Positions 46,970 to 57,057 of a stretch of DNA of 64,000 nt are shown here, one piece after another. The notes beneath the pieces were generated by a model that was not told the origin of the DNA, searched no databases, and saw only the letters and a program-made list of their open reading frames with translations. How positions within the stretch are numbered: position 1 is the stretch's first letter; each line of letters starts with the position of its first letter. Position numbers and translations under genes: made by a program. The stretch is from Bidens hawaiensis (lineage: Eukaryota > Streptophyta > Magnoliopsida > Asterales > Asteraceae): assembly GCA_021521415.1 (NCBI GenBank), contig JAIQDT010014671.1, positions 111,773-175,772 on the forward strand. The letters run 5' to 3'.

Positions 46970-47262
46970 AACTTCGTGTTCATCAGGCGAAGTTGCCGTC
47001 ACTGTTCGTACGGTTTCGGCGAAGATATAAGGTTAAGCGAAGTTATCCACAACTTCGCCTACCTTCTCAAGTTCGCCTAATTCAAGCGAAGTTCTCTACA
47101 ACTTCGCCTACATCTTAAGTTCGCTTACCTCAAGCGAAGTTAAGAATCAGCGAAGTTAATCAGCAGTGTTATCAGCGAAGTTCGTCAGCGAAGATCTTCA
47201 GCGAAGTTCTCTACAACTTCGCCTACTTCAAGCGAAGTTATCCGTAACTTCGCCTACAGTAT
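46970..47262 (+). repeat. AACTTCGCCT / GCGAAGTT array in G leader
   Basis: The untranslated leader before gag holds well over a dozen GCGAAGTT, AACTTCGCCT or AAGTTCGCCT words in both orientations, spaced ~10-25 nt. Pairs such as GCGAAGTTCTCTACAACTTCGC can form hairpins in the RNA. The same words occur in the LTR and before ORF2. Confidence 0.85.
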
Positions 47263-47313
47263 TTAAAAAAAAAAAATTTCTTAATTTTTCAGGTTTCTTA
47301 CTTTTCGGGGAAG

Positions 47314-49935
47314 ATGTCGTCGATCAACATCTCTGAGTTAGTGAAGATGGAAGTTGAAGCAGGGTCAGCTACCAAGGCCCCAAGATTGCTGAAGGGAACC
47401 GATTTCGTTGCATGGAAGGATCGGTTTATACAATACGTCAAATACCAGGATGCGAAGATGTGGGTATGCATCCAGGATGGTTATATTCCACCAGTCATGG
47501 AGTATGAAGGTCGTGATCAAATTAAAAAGTATAGTAAAATGGAAGAAGAAGAGAAAAAGATGTATGAAGCCGAGAGCAAGGCTCATGCTGCTATTACTAT
47601 GGCTCTTCCTCAAGAGATCCTTCATACGTTCAGAAAGTATACGTCAGCAAGAGAGCTTTGGGAAGCTCTTGAGAGCAGATTTGAAGGGAATGTAGGAATC
47701 CGGGCTTCAAAAATAAAATTGCTCAAAACCCAGTTTTCAGTCTTTAAGTATTTGAAGAATGAATCTTTAGATGATATTATCACTCGATACTACCATCTGA
47801 TGACTGAATTGAGCAACTATTCCATTTCCTACCGAGAAGAAGAAATAGTTGAGAAGCTTCTAGATGCTCTCCCACCAAAATGGGAGATGTACACTGTGCT
47901 GATGAGGGAAGACAAGGACTTTCCCACATATGATCTTGAAACGGCAGTCAACAAGCTCAGAACCTTTGAGCTTAACATGGTCAGAAAAGAGACACCTATG
48001 GATCAGGTTCAAGATCCAGGTATGTATGGAGCTAAAGTCAACACTAGCTCAGGATCGAAAACTGAATCTGCTGCCTACTACACAAGGGGAGAGTCGGGCC
48101 CCAACTCATCACATGAGGGGCATGTGTCAGTTAACACAAATGGGGATGTTTGCTATGTAGCAGCTGGATCGAGTGGTTCTCAACCCCAGGTAAGCAAGAG
48201 TAGTTGCTCTCCAAGTTCTCCCAGCAACAACTACTCCAAGATGCCTATGAGTGTCAAGTCTGCTGAAGAGCAGTTTGGTCTCTATGCTTCTTTTATTGCT
48301 TCCTATGAGTACTATATTCAAGGGAAGATTGTTGATCCAGCTATGTTGGATGAAGATTACAATCAGATTGATGCTGACGATATGGAAGAAATGGATCTAC
48401 AATGGCAGATGGCCATGATTGTGAGGAGGGTGAAAAGGTTTATGAATAAGACTGGTAGAAAGTTTGTCGGAGGAAGACCAGGGTTCGACAAGTCAAAGGT
48501 AAGATGCTACAATTGTCAACAAAATGGTCACTTTGCAAAAGAATGCAGGAATGAGCGTGTGGAACGAAGTCAGGGTAGGTCTCCACAGCAAAGTGAGGGT
48601 AGAAAAGATTATAGTGCGATGATGTCCAGAGCAGATGGAGAATACAACTGGAACCTGCTTTCTAAAGAAACTTTTGAGCAGGCAAATTTGGCAAAGGTAG
48701 AAACTGAAGAAAGTGAGAAGGTTACCGGAGAGGAAAAAGCTCTAATGGCAGACGTTAATGACCAGCTCTCCGAGGTATGTTCTAAACCAACTTGTTCAAA
48801 ATGTGAGAACTTGTCTGAGCAACTAGCAACCATAACCGATCAGTATGTTAGGTTGGATGCTGAATTTAAAACCTTAAAAGAAGATCATCACTTTATTAAA
48901 TCAAGAGAAAATAATTACAAAATTAAAATAAAAGCTTGTGAAAAAGATGTTAAAAGTCTAAAAACAAAACTTGCTGAAAAAATTGAAGTGATTGATTTAA
49001 GTTATGAAGTTTTGGAAGAAAAGACCAAACTAATTGCTGAGAGAGAAAAACAGATTGCTGACCACCAGGTGAAAGTGGTGGAACTGAATCAAAAACTGGA
49101 GCAGTTCAGAAATTCTTCTGCTATTCTTGATCACCTTGTTAGTGATCAAGGTTCCTCTACTAAGAGAGGAGGAATCAGTTATCATGAGGTTCCACCACCG
49201 TACAATCACAATTACACTTTTAACCCTAGTGTTCAGAAATCTGTTGATTTTGAGATTGCTCAGACAGTGCCAATTAAGGTAACTGTTAAAGAACCAAATG
49301 TTAGTAGAGGCGAAACAAGTTCGCCTGTTTCAAGTGTTGAAATTTCTGATCAAAGTCCAGTCTCGTCAGATTCGGATAAGTCATCCGAGTCTGGTAAGGC
49401 AAAAGAGGAGGTTGTGTTACCCAAGAGTGGAGAAAAAGATAAATCAAATAAAAAGAGTACTCCACTAAACCCGTACGTCCCACCATATGTGAGACGAACG
49501 GGCGGTAATAAAGCCTCGACATCTGAAACACCGGTTGATAAAAAAGTTGAGCATAGGTGTTGTTTTAGATGTAATCAGTTAGGACATATTGTTGCAAATT
49601 GCCCTCTGAAGCAACGATTCAGAGGTGCAAGGCCTACTAAAGCTGAGAATAGACCTAAAAGTAATTATCATGCTCCTAAAAATGAAAACCATTTAAAATT
49701 CAAAAATGTGACTAATTCAGGTTTTCATAGAAACAAATCTCAGTTTTACACTGCTAATAACCAAACCACAAGCTATAATTCTTTCAATTCACAGCGGTTT
49801 GGAATACCTCACAATCAATCCTCAATGAGATATCCTAATGGGACTTACAGGAATTACCGAGATACTAACTTTGGAAAGCCAAAGTTTGGGATGTATAGAT
49901 CCAAGACCAATTGGTCTTGGATCCCTAAATTATAA
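47314..49935 (+). CDS. gag of element G (Copia, SIRE-like), 873 aa
   Basis: Complete ORF from ATG 47314 (MSSINISELVKMEVEAGS) to TAA 49933-49935. Residues ~20-220 form the Copia-type capsid region (FVAWKDRFIQYVKY, ARELWEALESRF, RYYHLMTELSNY, LLDALPPKWEMY). A first zinc knuckle CYNCQQNGHFAKEC lies at ~residue 397 and a second, CFRCNQLGHIVANC, at ~749. Between them lies a long Lys/Glu-rich coiled-coil stretch (SLKTKLAEKIEVIDLSYEVL). It is unusually long for a Copia gag, as known for SIRE elements. It packages the element RNA. pol lies in the -1 frame, overlapping only at 49929-49935, so gag and pol are not a simple fusion here. Confidence 0.92.
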   Translation: MSSINISELVKMEVEAGSATKAPRLLKGTDFVAWKDRFIQYVKYQDAKMWVCIQDGYIPPVMEYEGRDQIKKYSKMEEEEKKMYEAESKAHAAITMALPQEILHTFRKYTSARELWEALESRFEGNVGIRASKIKLLKTQFSVFKYLKNESLDDIITRYYHLMTELSNYSISYREEEIVEKLLDALPPKWEMYTVLMREDKDFPTYDLETAVNKLRTFELNMVRKETPMDQVQDPGMYGAKVNTSSGSKTESAAYYTRGESGPNSSHEGHVSVNTNGDVCYVAAGSSGSQPQVSKSSCSPSSPSNNYSKMPMSVKSAEEQFGLYASFIASYEYYIQGKIVDPAMLDEDYNQIDADDMEEMDLQWQMAMIVRRVKRFMNKTGRKFVGGRPGFDKSKVRCYNCQQNGHFAKECRNERVERSQGRSPQQSEGRKDYSAMMSRADGEYNWNLLSKETFEQANLAKVETEESEKVTGEEKALMADVNDQLSEVCSKPTCSKCENLSEQLATITDQYVRLDAEFKTLKEDHHFIKSRENNYKIKIKACEKDVKSLKTKLAEKIEVIDLSYEVLEEKTKLIAEREKQIADHQVKVVELNQKLEQFRNSSAILDHLVSDQGSSTKRGGISYHEVPPPYNHNYTFNPSVQKSVDFEIAQTVPIKVTVKEPNVSRGETSSPVSSVEISDQSPVSSDSDKSSESGKAKEEVVLPKSGEKDKSNKKSTPLNPYVPPYVRRTGGNKASTSETPVDKKVEHRCCFRCNQLGHIVANCPLKQRFRGARPTKAENRPKSNYHAPKNENHLKFKNVTNSGFHRNKSQFYTANNQTTSYNSFNSQRFGIPHNQSSMRYPNGTYRNYRDTNFGKPKFGMYRSKTNWSWIPKL

Positions 49936-52900
49936 TCTTTTGCTTTATTGTGCAGGAACAGTTGAACAGGGCTGCCAACAATCTTTGGGTTGTAGATAGC
50001 GGCTGTTCCCGGCACATGACGGGTAACAAATACTTGTTACACGATTTGAAACCTGTTCAATGAGGGAGAGTTAGCTTTGCCGGTGAAAGTGGTGGCAAGA
50101 TTACTGGAATGAGAACGGTGTCAAACGGAAAGATGACTTTGGAGAAGGTTAACTTTGTAGAAGAATTGAAGCACAATCTGCTGAGTGTGTCGCAGATCTG
50201 TGATAAGGAGTACACCGTTCACTTTACGAAGAATGAGGCGATTGTGTTGAAACCTGGTTTTCAGATACCAGAGGAGTGGATTGTGATGAAAGCTCCACGT
50301 GAAAGAAATACATATATTATGGATATGAGATCAACTGAAATGGCCACGGCAGAATCATGTCTTATGACAAAAGCGAGTGAATCAGAGTCCGAATTGTGGC
50401 ATAGGAGAATGGGGCACATTCATCTTCGGAAGATGAACCACATTGTCAGGAATGGACTTGTGCTGGGCGTTCCCTTGAAGAATTTCAATTTTGAAGATAA
50501 ATGTATAGCGTGCAAGAAGGGAAAGCAACACAAGAAATCCCATCTCACCAAGAAAGTCAATTCAATTGCCAGTACTCTGGAGTTGCTTCACATGGATCTC
50601 TTTGGTCCCGTGAATGCAAAAAGTCTAGGAGGAACTTCTTATTGCTTGGTGATCACTGATGACTACTCACGATATTCGTGGGTGTATTTCCTGAAATCAA
50701 AAGACGAAACGGCTCAGATGGTGAAGAATTTGATTACCAAAGTTGAGAACGTTATGGATAAAAGGGTTAAGTTCATCAGGAGTGACAATGGAACGGAGTT
50801 CAAGAATTTTGAGATGGAGATCTTCTGCCTTCAGAGAGGGATTGAACACCAATACAGCGCTCCGTATACACCGCAACAGAATGGAGTGGCTGAAAGGAAA
50901 AATAGAACATTAATTGAAGGAGCCAGAACAATGCTGGCTGATTCGAAGCTTCCTGTGGTGTTTTGGGCTGAAGTTGTTGCTACATCCTGTTATGTTCTGA
51001 ATAGAGTCTTAACTGTTAAAAGACTTGGTAAAACGTGTTATGAGCTTATGCATGGGAGAAAGCCCAACTTGAGTGGTCTTGAACCATTCGGGTCCCCTTG
51101 TTCGATTTTGAAGACAAATTCTAAATTTGGTGAAGTAGCCGATGAAGGAATCTTAGTCGGTTATGTTGTTGGGACTCCCAACAGACGTGTCTTCAATACA
51201 TCGACCAGCAAGGTTGAGGTGGTGTGTAACACCGATATCACAAGTTACCAACCGCCAAAACCAAGCAATGGACCTGCTGAGTTTTTCGACTATGTTAAAC
51301 TTTTTAAGTCTTTTAACATACCGTATTTGGATATTGCTGAAGAAGAAGAGAGAGTTGCTACGAAGATGATCCTTGATGAGGAAGAAAACTTATTGCAAAG
51401 ACAGCTGATCGATAAATGTCAACCTTCCTCATCAAATGCTGTCGATACCCCTGCTACCTCGTCTGAAGAAGAATTTTTCAATCCATTTCACTCTCAGCAT
51501 GAAACAACCATTGACGAGCTCTCTTCCAACTTGGAAAACAATTTGCATGTCGGTTCTGTTCCGACCACGAGAATTCATAAAGATCACCCTTTGGAGAATG
51601 TGATTGGTGATGTGTCCTCCGGTGTACAAACAAGACGTAGCTTGAATGAGCACACCTGTGTTTACACAAGCATCAAGGAGACAGGGATAATCAACGAATG
51701 CTTGTACCCCTGCTTTATCAGCCAGATTGAGCCGAAGAATTATCAAATGGCTTTAAAGGACAGCTCGTGGGTCGAAGCCATGCAAGAAGAGTTGGCTCAG
51801 TTCAAGAAAATGGAAGTATGGGATTTGGTTGAAAAACCGAAGAATGTGTATGCGATAGGCACAAAATGGGTGTTTAAGTGCAAGAGAGATGAGAAAGGGA
51901 TTATCATAAGAAACAAGGCGAGGCTAGTTGTGAAATGATTTAATCAACAAGAGGGTATTGATTATAATGAAGTGTTCGCTCCTGTCGCAAGGTTGGAAGC
52001 CATTAGATTGTTTTTGGCGTTCGCTGCTTATAAGAAGATGAAGGTATTTCAGTTGGATGTGAAGAGTGCGTTTCTGAATGGGAAAGTTGATGAGGTAGTG
52101 TATGTTGAGCAACCTCCGGGTTTTCCTGACCCAGACTTTCCTGATCACGTGTACAATTTAAGCAAGGCATTGTATGGACTACATCAGGCACCTCGTGCCT
52201 GGTATTCAACTTTATCAGATTACTTGCTTGAAAATGGTTTTGAAAGAGGGAAGATTGATAGCACGTTGTTCGTTAAGAGAGAAGGAAGTGACTTCCTGCT
52301 GGTGCAAGTCTACGTGGATGACATTATCTTTGCTGCATCTAAAGTCTCCATGTGTCAGGAGTTTGAGGACGTCATGAAGAAAAGGTTTGAAATGAGTGCT
52401 ATGGGTGAACTAACTTTCTTTTTAGGATTGCAGGTTGATCAGAAGAAGGATGGGATGTTCATTCATCAGACCAAGTATGTCCATGATGTGCTCAAACGCT
52501 TCAAGATGGAGGACAGCACTCCATTCGACACTCCAATCTGCGTCAATCACAAATTGGGTGCTGAGTTAGACGGTGATGCAGATGTGGACCCAACTCAGTA
52601 TCGGGCTATTATAGGTTCTTTAATGTACTTAACTGCTTCTAGGCCTGATATAATGTTTGCTGTTTGTCTTTGTGCTCGTTTTCAGGCAAACCCAAAGGAA
52701 TCTCACATGAAGGGTGTGAAGAGGATCTTGCGGTATCTCAAGGGCAAGCCGAAGCTGGGGTTGTGGTACCCGAGAGGAGGAGACTTGGAGCTAGTCGCTT
52801 ACACAGATTCTGATTATGGAAGGTGCAATCAGAGTCGAAAGTCAACAACTGGAGGATGTCAGTTTCTTGGTGGCAGATTGGTGTCGTGGCAATGCAAGAA

Positions 52901-53258
52901 GCAGACTTCAGTCGCAATTTCAACCTGTGAAGCAGAATACATGGCAGCATCCAACTGCTGCTCCCAGGTTCTTTGGATTCAACAACAGTTGCGCGACTAT
53001 GGTCTGAATTTCTTACTTACACCTATTTGCATTGATAACACAGCTGCTATCTCAGTAACTAACAATCCCGTGAAGCATAGTAAAACTAAACATATTGACA
53101 TACGTCATCATTTTATACGGGATTGTGTTGAGAAGAAACTGATTGTGCTTGAAAAGGTGGATACGCTTGATAATTTCGCTGATCTTTATACTAAAGCGTT
53201 TGACAAAACGAGATTTCAAAACCTTATTGAGTTGAATGGGATGATCAATCCCGAGTAA
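49929..53258 (+). pseudogene. pol of element G (PR-INT-RT-RNase H), two stops
   Basis: One frame open except TGA 50061-50063 and TGA 51936-51938, each explainable by a single transition. Protease: WVVDSGCSRHMTGN near 49985. Pre-integrase: LWHRRMGHIHLRKMNH. Integrase: catalytic Asp in LLHMDLFGP (~50585), Asp in RSDNGTEF (~50780) and Glu in NGVAERKNR (~50885). [30 protein letters not shown] and active site YVDDIIF near 52310. RNase H: AYTDSDYGRC, STCEAEYMA and KHIDIRHHFIRDCVEK. It ends NGMINPE with stop at 53256-53258. It provides cDNA synthesis and integration in an intact copy; this copy would need readthrough. Confidence 0.93.
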
Positions 53259-54599
53259 CCATGCTTTTCTTGTTATATTTAAAAAAAAAAAAAAAAAACG
53301 TCACTATCGCTTAAAAGTATGTCGGTTACCACAGTTTGAAGGACATGTCTTAGGATATGTTTGGTCCTCATTTTCTACTTGTAGAATTTGAGGATAGCCA
53401 TTAACCAGATGACTGAAAGTGACCGGGGCGGTTTATGATGAGTTTTCATTCTTTCGCTTAAAATTAGTCGATCATACTTGGTTAGAGGGACACATACTTG
53501 TATGTGGTCGGTCCAGCTGATCCATTGGATCTTCGGGATAGCCGTCTACCTGAAGACTTTGTTTTGGTCGGGGCGATTAATGTTAAATTTTTTTTACAGG
53601 GAAATGAAATTATTTTTCAAGTCTGTTACTTCGTAAGAAGTTCGTTTGCTATGTTTAACAGAAAATTGATCCAACCTTGGAAAATGATAGATATACTGAT
53701 TCTGTGTGCTTAACTAGTGAAGTTATTAGGCTTAAAAGGCTTTAGGACAGTCATTGTATGTCATGGTAACTTTTTATGGTGCGTAAAAGTAGATGTGATA
53801 CAAACTAAAACTACTTGATTTTACGTGGAAACTCCTTACGAGTTTTGCATGTCTTCATATATATCTTTCCGAATGATAGGCAGAAAAGCGATTACCCAGT
53901 CATACACGAGCCCGTAAGTGTTCTGATTCCCGTGAAGATAGCGTTTCAAGAAACTGCAGTGATCCAGATTCGGGACTTGCAGTTGGTTACTACTCTGAAG
54001 TCTATGTAAATGTTTATCATATAAAAAAAAAAAAAAAAAAAAAAACTTATGAGTTATTGAAACATTTTAGAGTTCAACATATCAAGACTTCTTAATCATG
54101 GAGTAAGAAAGAGAACGGGAAGGAGATGAAGAGTAATTACAAACTTAATCAGACACTAAGGGTCGAAGTCAATTCGAGGTGACTTGGGGAAAGCCAAATA
54201 CGCTTTGAGAATAGATAGGAGGCATCATAATCTCTGAGTTGTTGCCCACTTAAATTTTGAGGCATAATTGAACATAACTCGTATCACAGAAACGATGAAA
54301 ACCATCTTAAGTTATTTACCTGCTTACAACCTGTCTCTTTATGTCATAATACAGCTAAACACGGATCTATGTGATAGTCACGTAATTAATATGATTCCTG
54401 TTCGGATCTTTTCTAAAACGTAGTAGTCCCTATCGAGACTGAAATTTGATCCCTTATACTTTATTTTTAAAAGTTTCTTGTACTTAGTTAGTTTTATGAT
54501 TTTATAACTGGTTACTTGGACTTGATCGTGTTATTTAATTCTTAAAGGGAAGTTTTAAAAGTTAATTGCAAAATGTTCAAATTATAAGGGTTGATTTTG
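53259..54599 (+). other. pol-ORF2 spacer of element G, first part
   Basis: Non-coding. Contains A-rich runs at 53280-53298 and 54023-54045. Duplicated phrases (ACTTGGTTAGAGGGACA / GTCGGTTACCACAG; CCGGGGCGGTTTATG / GGTCGGGGCGATTAATG) suggest an old internal repeat at 53310-53590. No ORF over 71 codons. Confidence 0.6.
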
Positions 54600-54608
54600 T
54601 AAATATAG

Positions 54609-54698
54609 GCGATGTTGTTAAACAGGCGAACTTGTGAATAACTTCGCCTAGGCGAAGTTAACCGTAACTTCGCCTGTATAACTTCGCCCCTATATAAG
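54609..54698 (+). promoter_or_regulatory. Candidate internal promoter before ORF2 of G
   Basis: AACTTCGCCT/AGGCGAAGTT words at 54628-54687 are followed at once by TATATAAGG (54691-54699). This copies the arrangement in the LTR U3, where the same words precede TATATAAAG. It is the only other place in the element where the motif cluster meets a TATA box, and it lies 660 bp before the ORF2 ATG. Promoter function is inference. Confidence 0.5.
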
Positions 54699-55071
54699 GA
54701 TTTTCAAGAGTCAAACTGTTCAGTATTTGAAATTACAGCGAACTTATCCTCGTAAACCACAACGAACTTATCTCCGATTTTCATCCGATTATCTTTTTTC
54801 CGATTTCAATCAGTATTCAAGGTGTGTTTGGGTTCTATATCTTATACTTGATGTTCGATGTTGTTAATCCTAGGTTGTTTCGACACTCGGTTAACAACCT
54901 CGGACGTTCGAAACCTATACCCGATTTCAAAACTTGTTTTACGTGTTCATGACCAAACTGATCGTCAACATATCCTTAAAAGCTTGAGTTTAAGTGTCCT
55001 AAATCGTCAAAATACCCAGAAAACCTCAGATTTTCGAGTTTGAATCAAACTCACTGTCGCCGATTCAGATT

Positions 55072-55302
55072 CAGGCGAACTTAAGGTTTAGGCGAAGTTA
55101 TCCGTAACTTCGCCTGAGTCTAAACTTTGCCTGAGGCGATGTTGTGGTGAGGCGAAGTTATCATTAACTTCGCCTGGACCTTTTAAATTTTTAAATTCTT
55201 AGACGAACTTAAAGATGAAGCAAAGTTGTTCCCAACTTCGCCTCAACTTTAACTTCGCCTATACAGAAGTTATCACAACTTCGCTCATGGTAATAAGCGA
55301 AC
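55072..55302 (+). repeat. Second AACTTCGCC / GGCGAAGTT array upstream of ORF2
   Basis: At least ten motif words in both orientations between the putative TATA at 54691 and the ORF2 ATG at 55351. This mirrors the array between the LTR and gag. Confidence 0.8.
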
Positions 55303-55350
55303 TTGTGTTAAACCTTAATGTTTATCTAACTTGATTCGTTGGTTGCAGAT

Positions 55351-57057
55351 ATGGCTGCAGTAGCAGGTGCTGGAGGTGCTGGAGGTGATGACGGAGATAA
55401 TCAGAGACAATTCTGTCCGGGTCACAACATGTTCATCACCTTAGACCCGGAAACGAGCGGAGTTGAAGACTACCGTGAGATCATCACATTCCTCATTCGC
55501 TCGAGGATATTCCACGCTATCATGACGACTCTGCCGATATCCTTACCCAATATCGAGGATTTCTGGCAGACTGTGGAGTACGATTGCCGTGTTGAGCCCC
55601 GGTTATGCGAGCAACCGTCAACAACCAAGAAGTTCAGTTCTCATCTGAACAAATACGGGTGGCGTTACGTTTTGGAGAGGAGACTCGGAACGACCCTACG
55701 GAGTTTGTGGCTCCGTTCCGTGATGGAGCGTTTCTCCGAATGGGCTACTCTGGTCCATTAGGTGATACTCAGAGGAGGAAGGGGTTCCTGCTCGATCAGT
55801 GGCGCTTCCTCATGCACGTCATGATTGTGTGTATGTCTGGGAGGAATGCGGGCACTGATGGTATGGGTGAGACCATGCAGTCCGCAATGACTGCTCTGAC
55901 TTATAACAAACGTTATAGCTTTAGTCAGATGGTCTTTTACGAGATCGACAGACAGAGGAGGGCGATGGCTCGTGAGCGGTTCATAATGTATCCAAGATTC
56001 ATCCAGATGATCTTGAACCATGTGGCTCCAAATTTGCCACAACGACGCCCAATAAGATACGTGGAAAGTGTGAGCAAACGTATCTTTGCTCAATGCCGTA
56101 CTTCGAGTGCGAGGAGCAAGCCTGAACGTCGTCCAAGGCATACTCCACTCTTTGGGTTCTTAATAAACCCGGGGTATGTGCCAGCTCGGGGGGATGAGTT
56201 CAGAGACCCTCAACCACAACAGGCAGGAGCAACTCGAGATGTACCTACTGTGCCTGTGGTGTCAGCTGAGGAGGATGTAGACCTTGATGCTGCATTTGGC
56301 GGCCAAGGATTCTTCGACATGGATCGTTTTGATCCACAAGAAGAGGTGCAGGTTTCTGCTGCACAGGTTCGGGAAGTGAGTGTTACTAGAGCAGCTACGA
56401 CGGTGGCTGACTCAGATCTTGATGACGTTATGGATGAGGCGAGGAGGATGTTGGTGACTAGAGAGAGGACGTTGGGGAAGAGGAAGAGGACAGTGGATGA
56501 TAGTGAGTCAGAAGAAGAATAGGAGGATATACACAAGTTGATCAGACGATCAAGACGTGAAAGGACAGGTGCTGGTATGGGAGCTGGAGAGACTTCACGA
56601 GTTATACGTTTTGCTCCATCTGCACTGTCAGGTATGTCGATTGTTCCTACTTCTGTACAGGTTACAAGCGCCGCAGATGTTCCTGTGGTGGCTACATCAG
56701 CTGTCGGCATCCCATCCAACACACTACAGACGACGACTCCGGAGATTGTGTCGTTACCACCTCCAACGCTTACTCCTTCAGAGGTGGTGGCACGGTTTGT
56801 AGAGTCGACGGTCGTCGCAACTGCAGGGTTGTCGGTCACGATACCACCTACGGTTACGTCCACAACTGCTTCTGAAGTCCCGGTTACATTCGAGATCCCT
56901 CCTCAGTATACTCAAGACACATCTAACATGAGGTTTGATTTCGATGCAACCCTCTCAGACTCGGAGAGAATAGCTGCACTAGAGCGGGTCGTGGCAGAGC
57001 AATCGAGGATAAACTTTATCCAGACCCAGGCTATTCAACGCCTTGTAGCAGAGAATC
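55351..57057 (+). pseudogene. ORF2 of element G, function unknown, truncated
   Basis: ATG 55351 (MAAVAGAGGAGGDDGDNQ) follows GGTTGCAG. A frameshift near 55600 and TAG 56520-56522 (after ESEEE) interrupt it. Recognisable order: FCPGHNMFITLDPE, IEDFWQTVEYDC, VQFSSEQIRVALRFGEE, QWRFLMHVMIVCM, MVFYEIDRQRRAMARERFI, YPRFIQMILNHVAPNLP, a Ser/Thr/Pro/Val-rich linker, then the likely coiled coil SERIAALERVVAEQSRI. Cut by LTR H after VAEN. Similar proteins are common in Asteraceae databases, often labelled longin-like or hypothetical. The place matches the envelope-like ORF of SIRE elements. No membrane segment is evident in what remains. Element E (41.9-44.6 kb) preserves its missing C-terminal part. 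Confidence 0.75.

Larger units (their letters stand above)
46355..57057 (+). mobile_element. SIRE-like Ty1/Copia retrotransposon (G), 3' end cut by H
   Basis: 5' LTR, PBS, gag, PR-INT-RT-RNase H in Copia order, then a ~2-kb spacer and an extra ORF2. This layout is typical of the SIRE/Maximus lineage. It inserted in LTR F after GATTC (46350-46354). It is cut at 57057 by Ty3 element H; the rest of ORF2, the polypurine tract and 3' LTR should lie beyond 64 kb. gag is open, and pol has two in-frame stops, so it is a fairly young but non-autonomous copy. Confidence 0.9.

Noticed and set aside
56210..56863. 217-codon minus-strand ORF opposite ORF2 of G
   Set aside because: Ser/Thr/Val-rich shadow of the low-complexity linker of ORF2.
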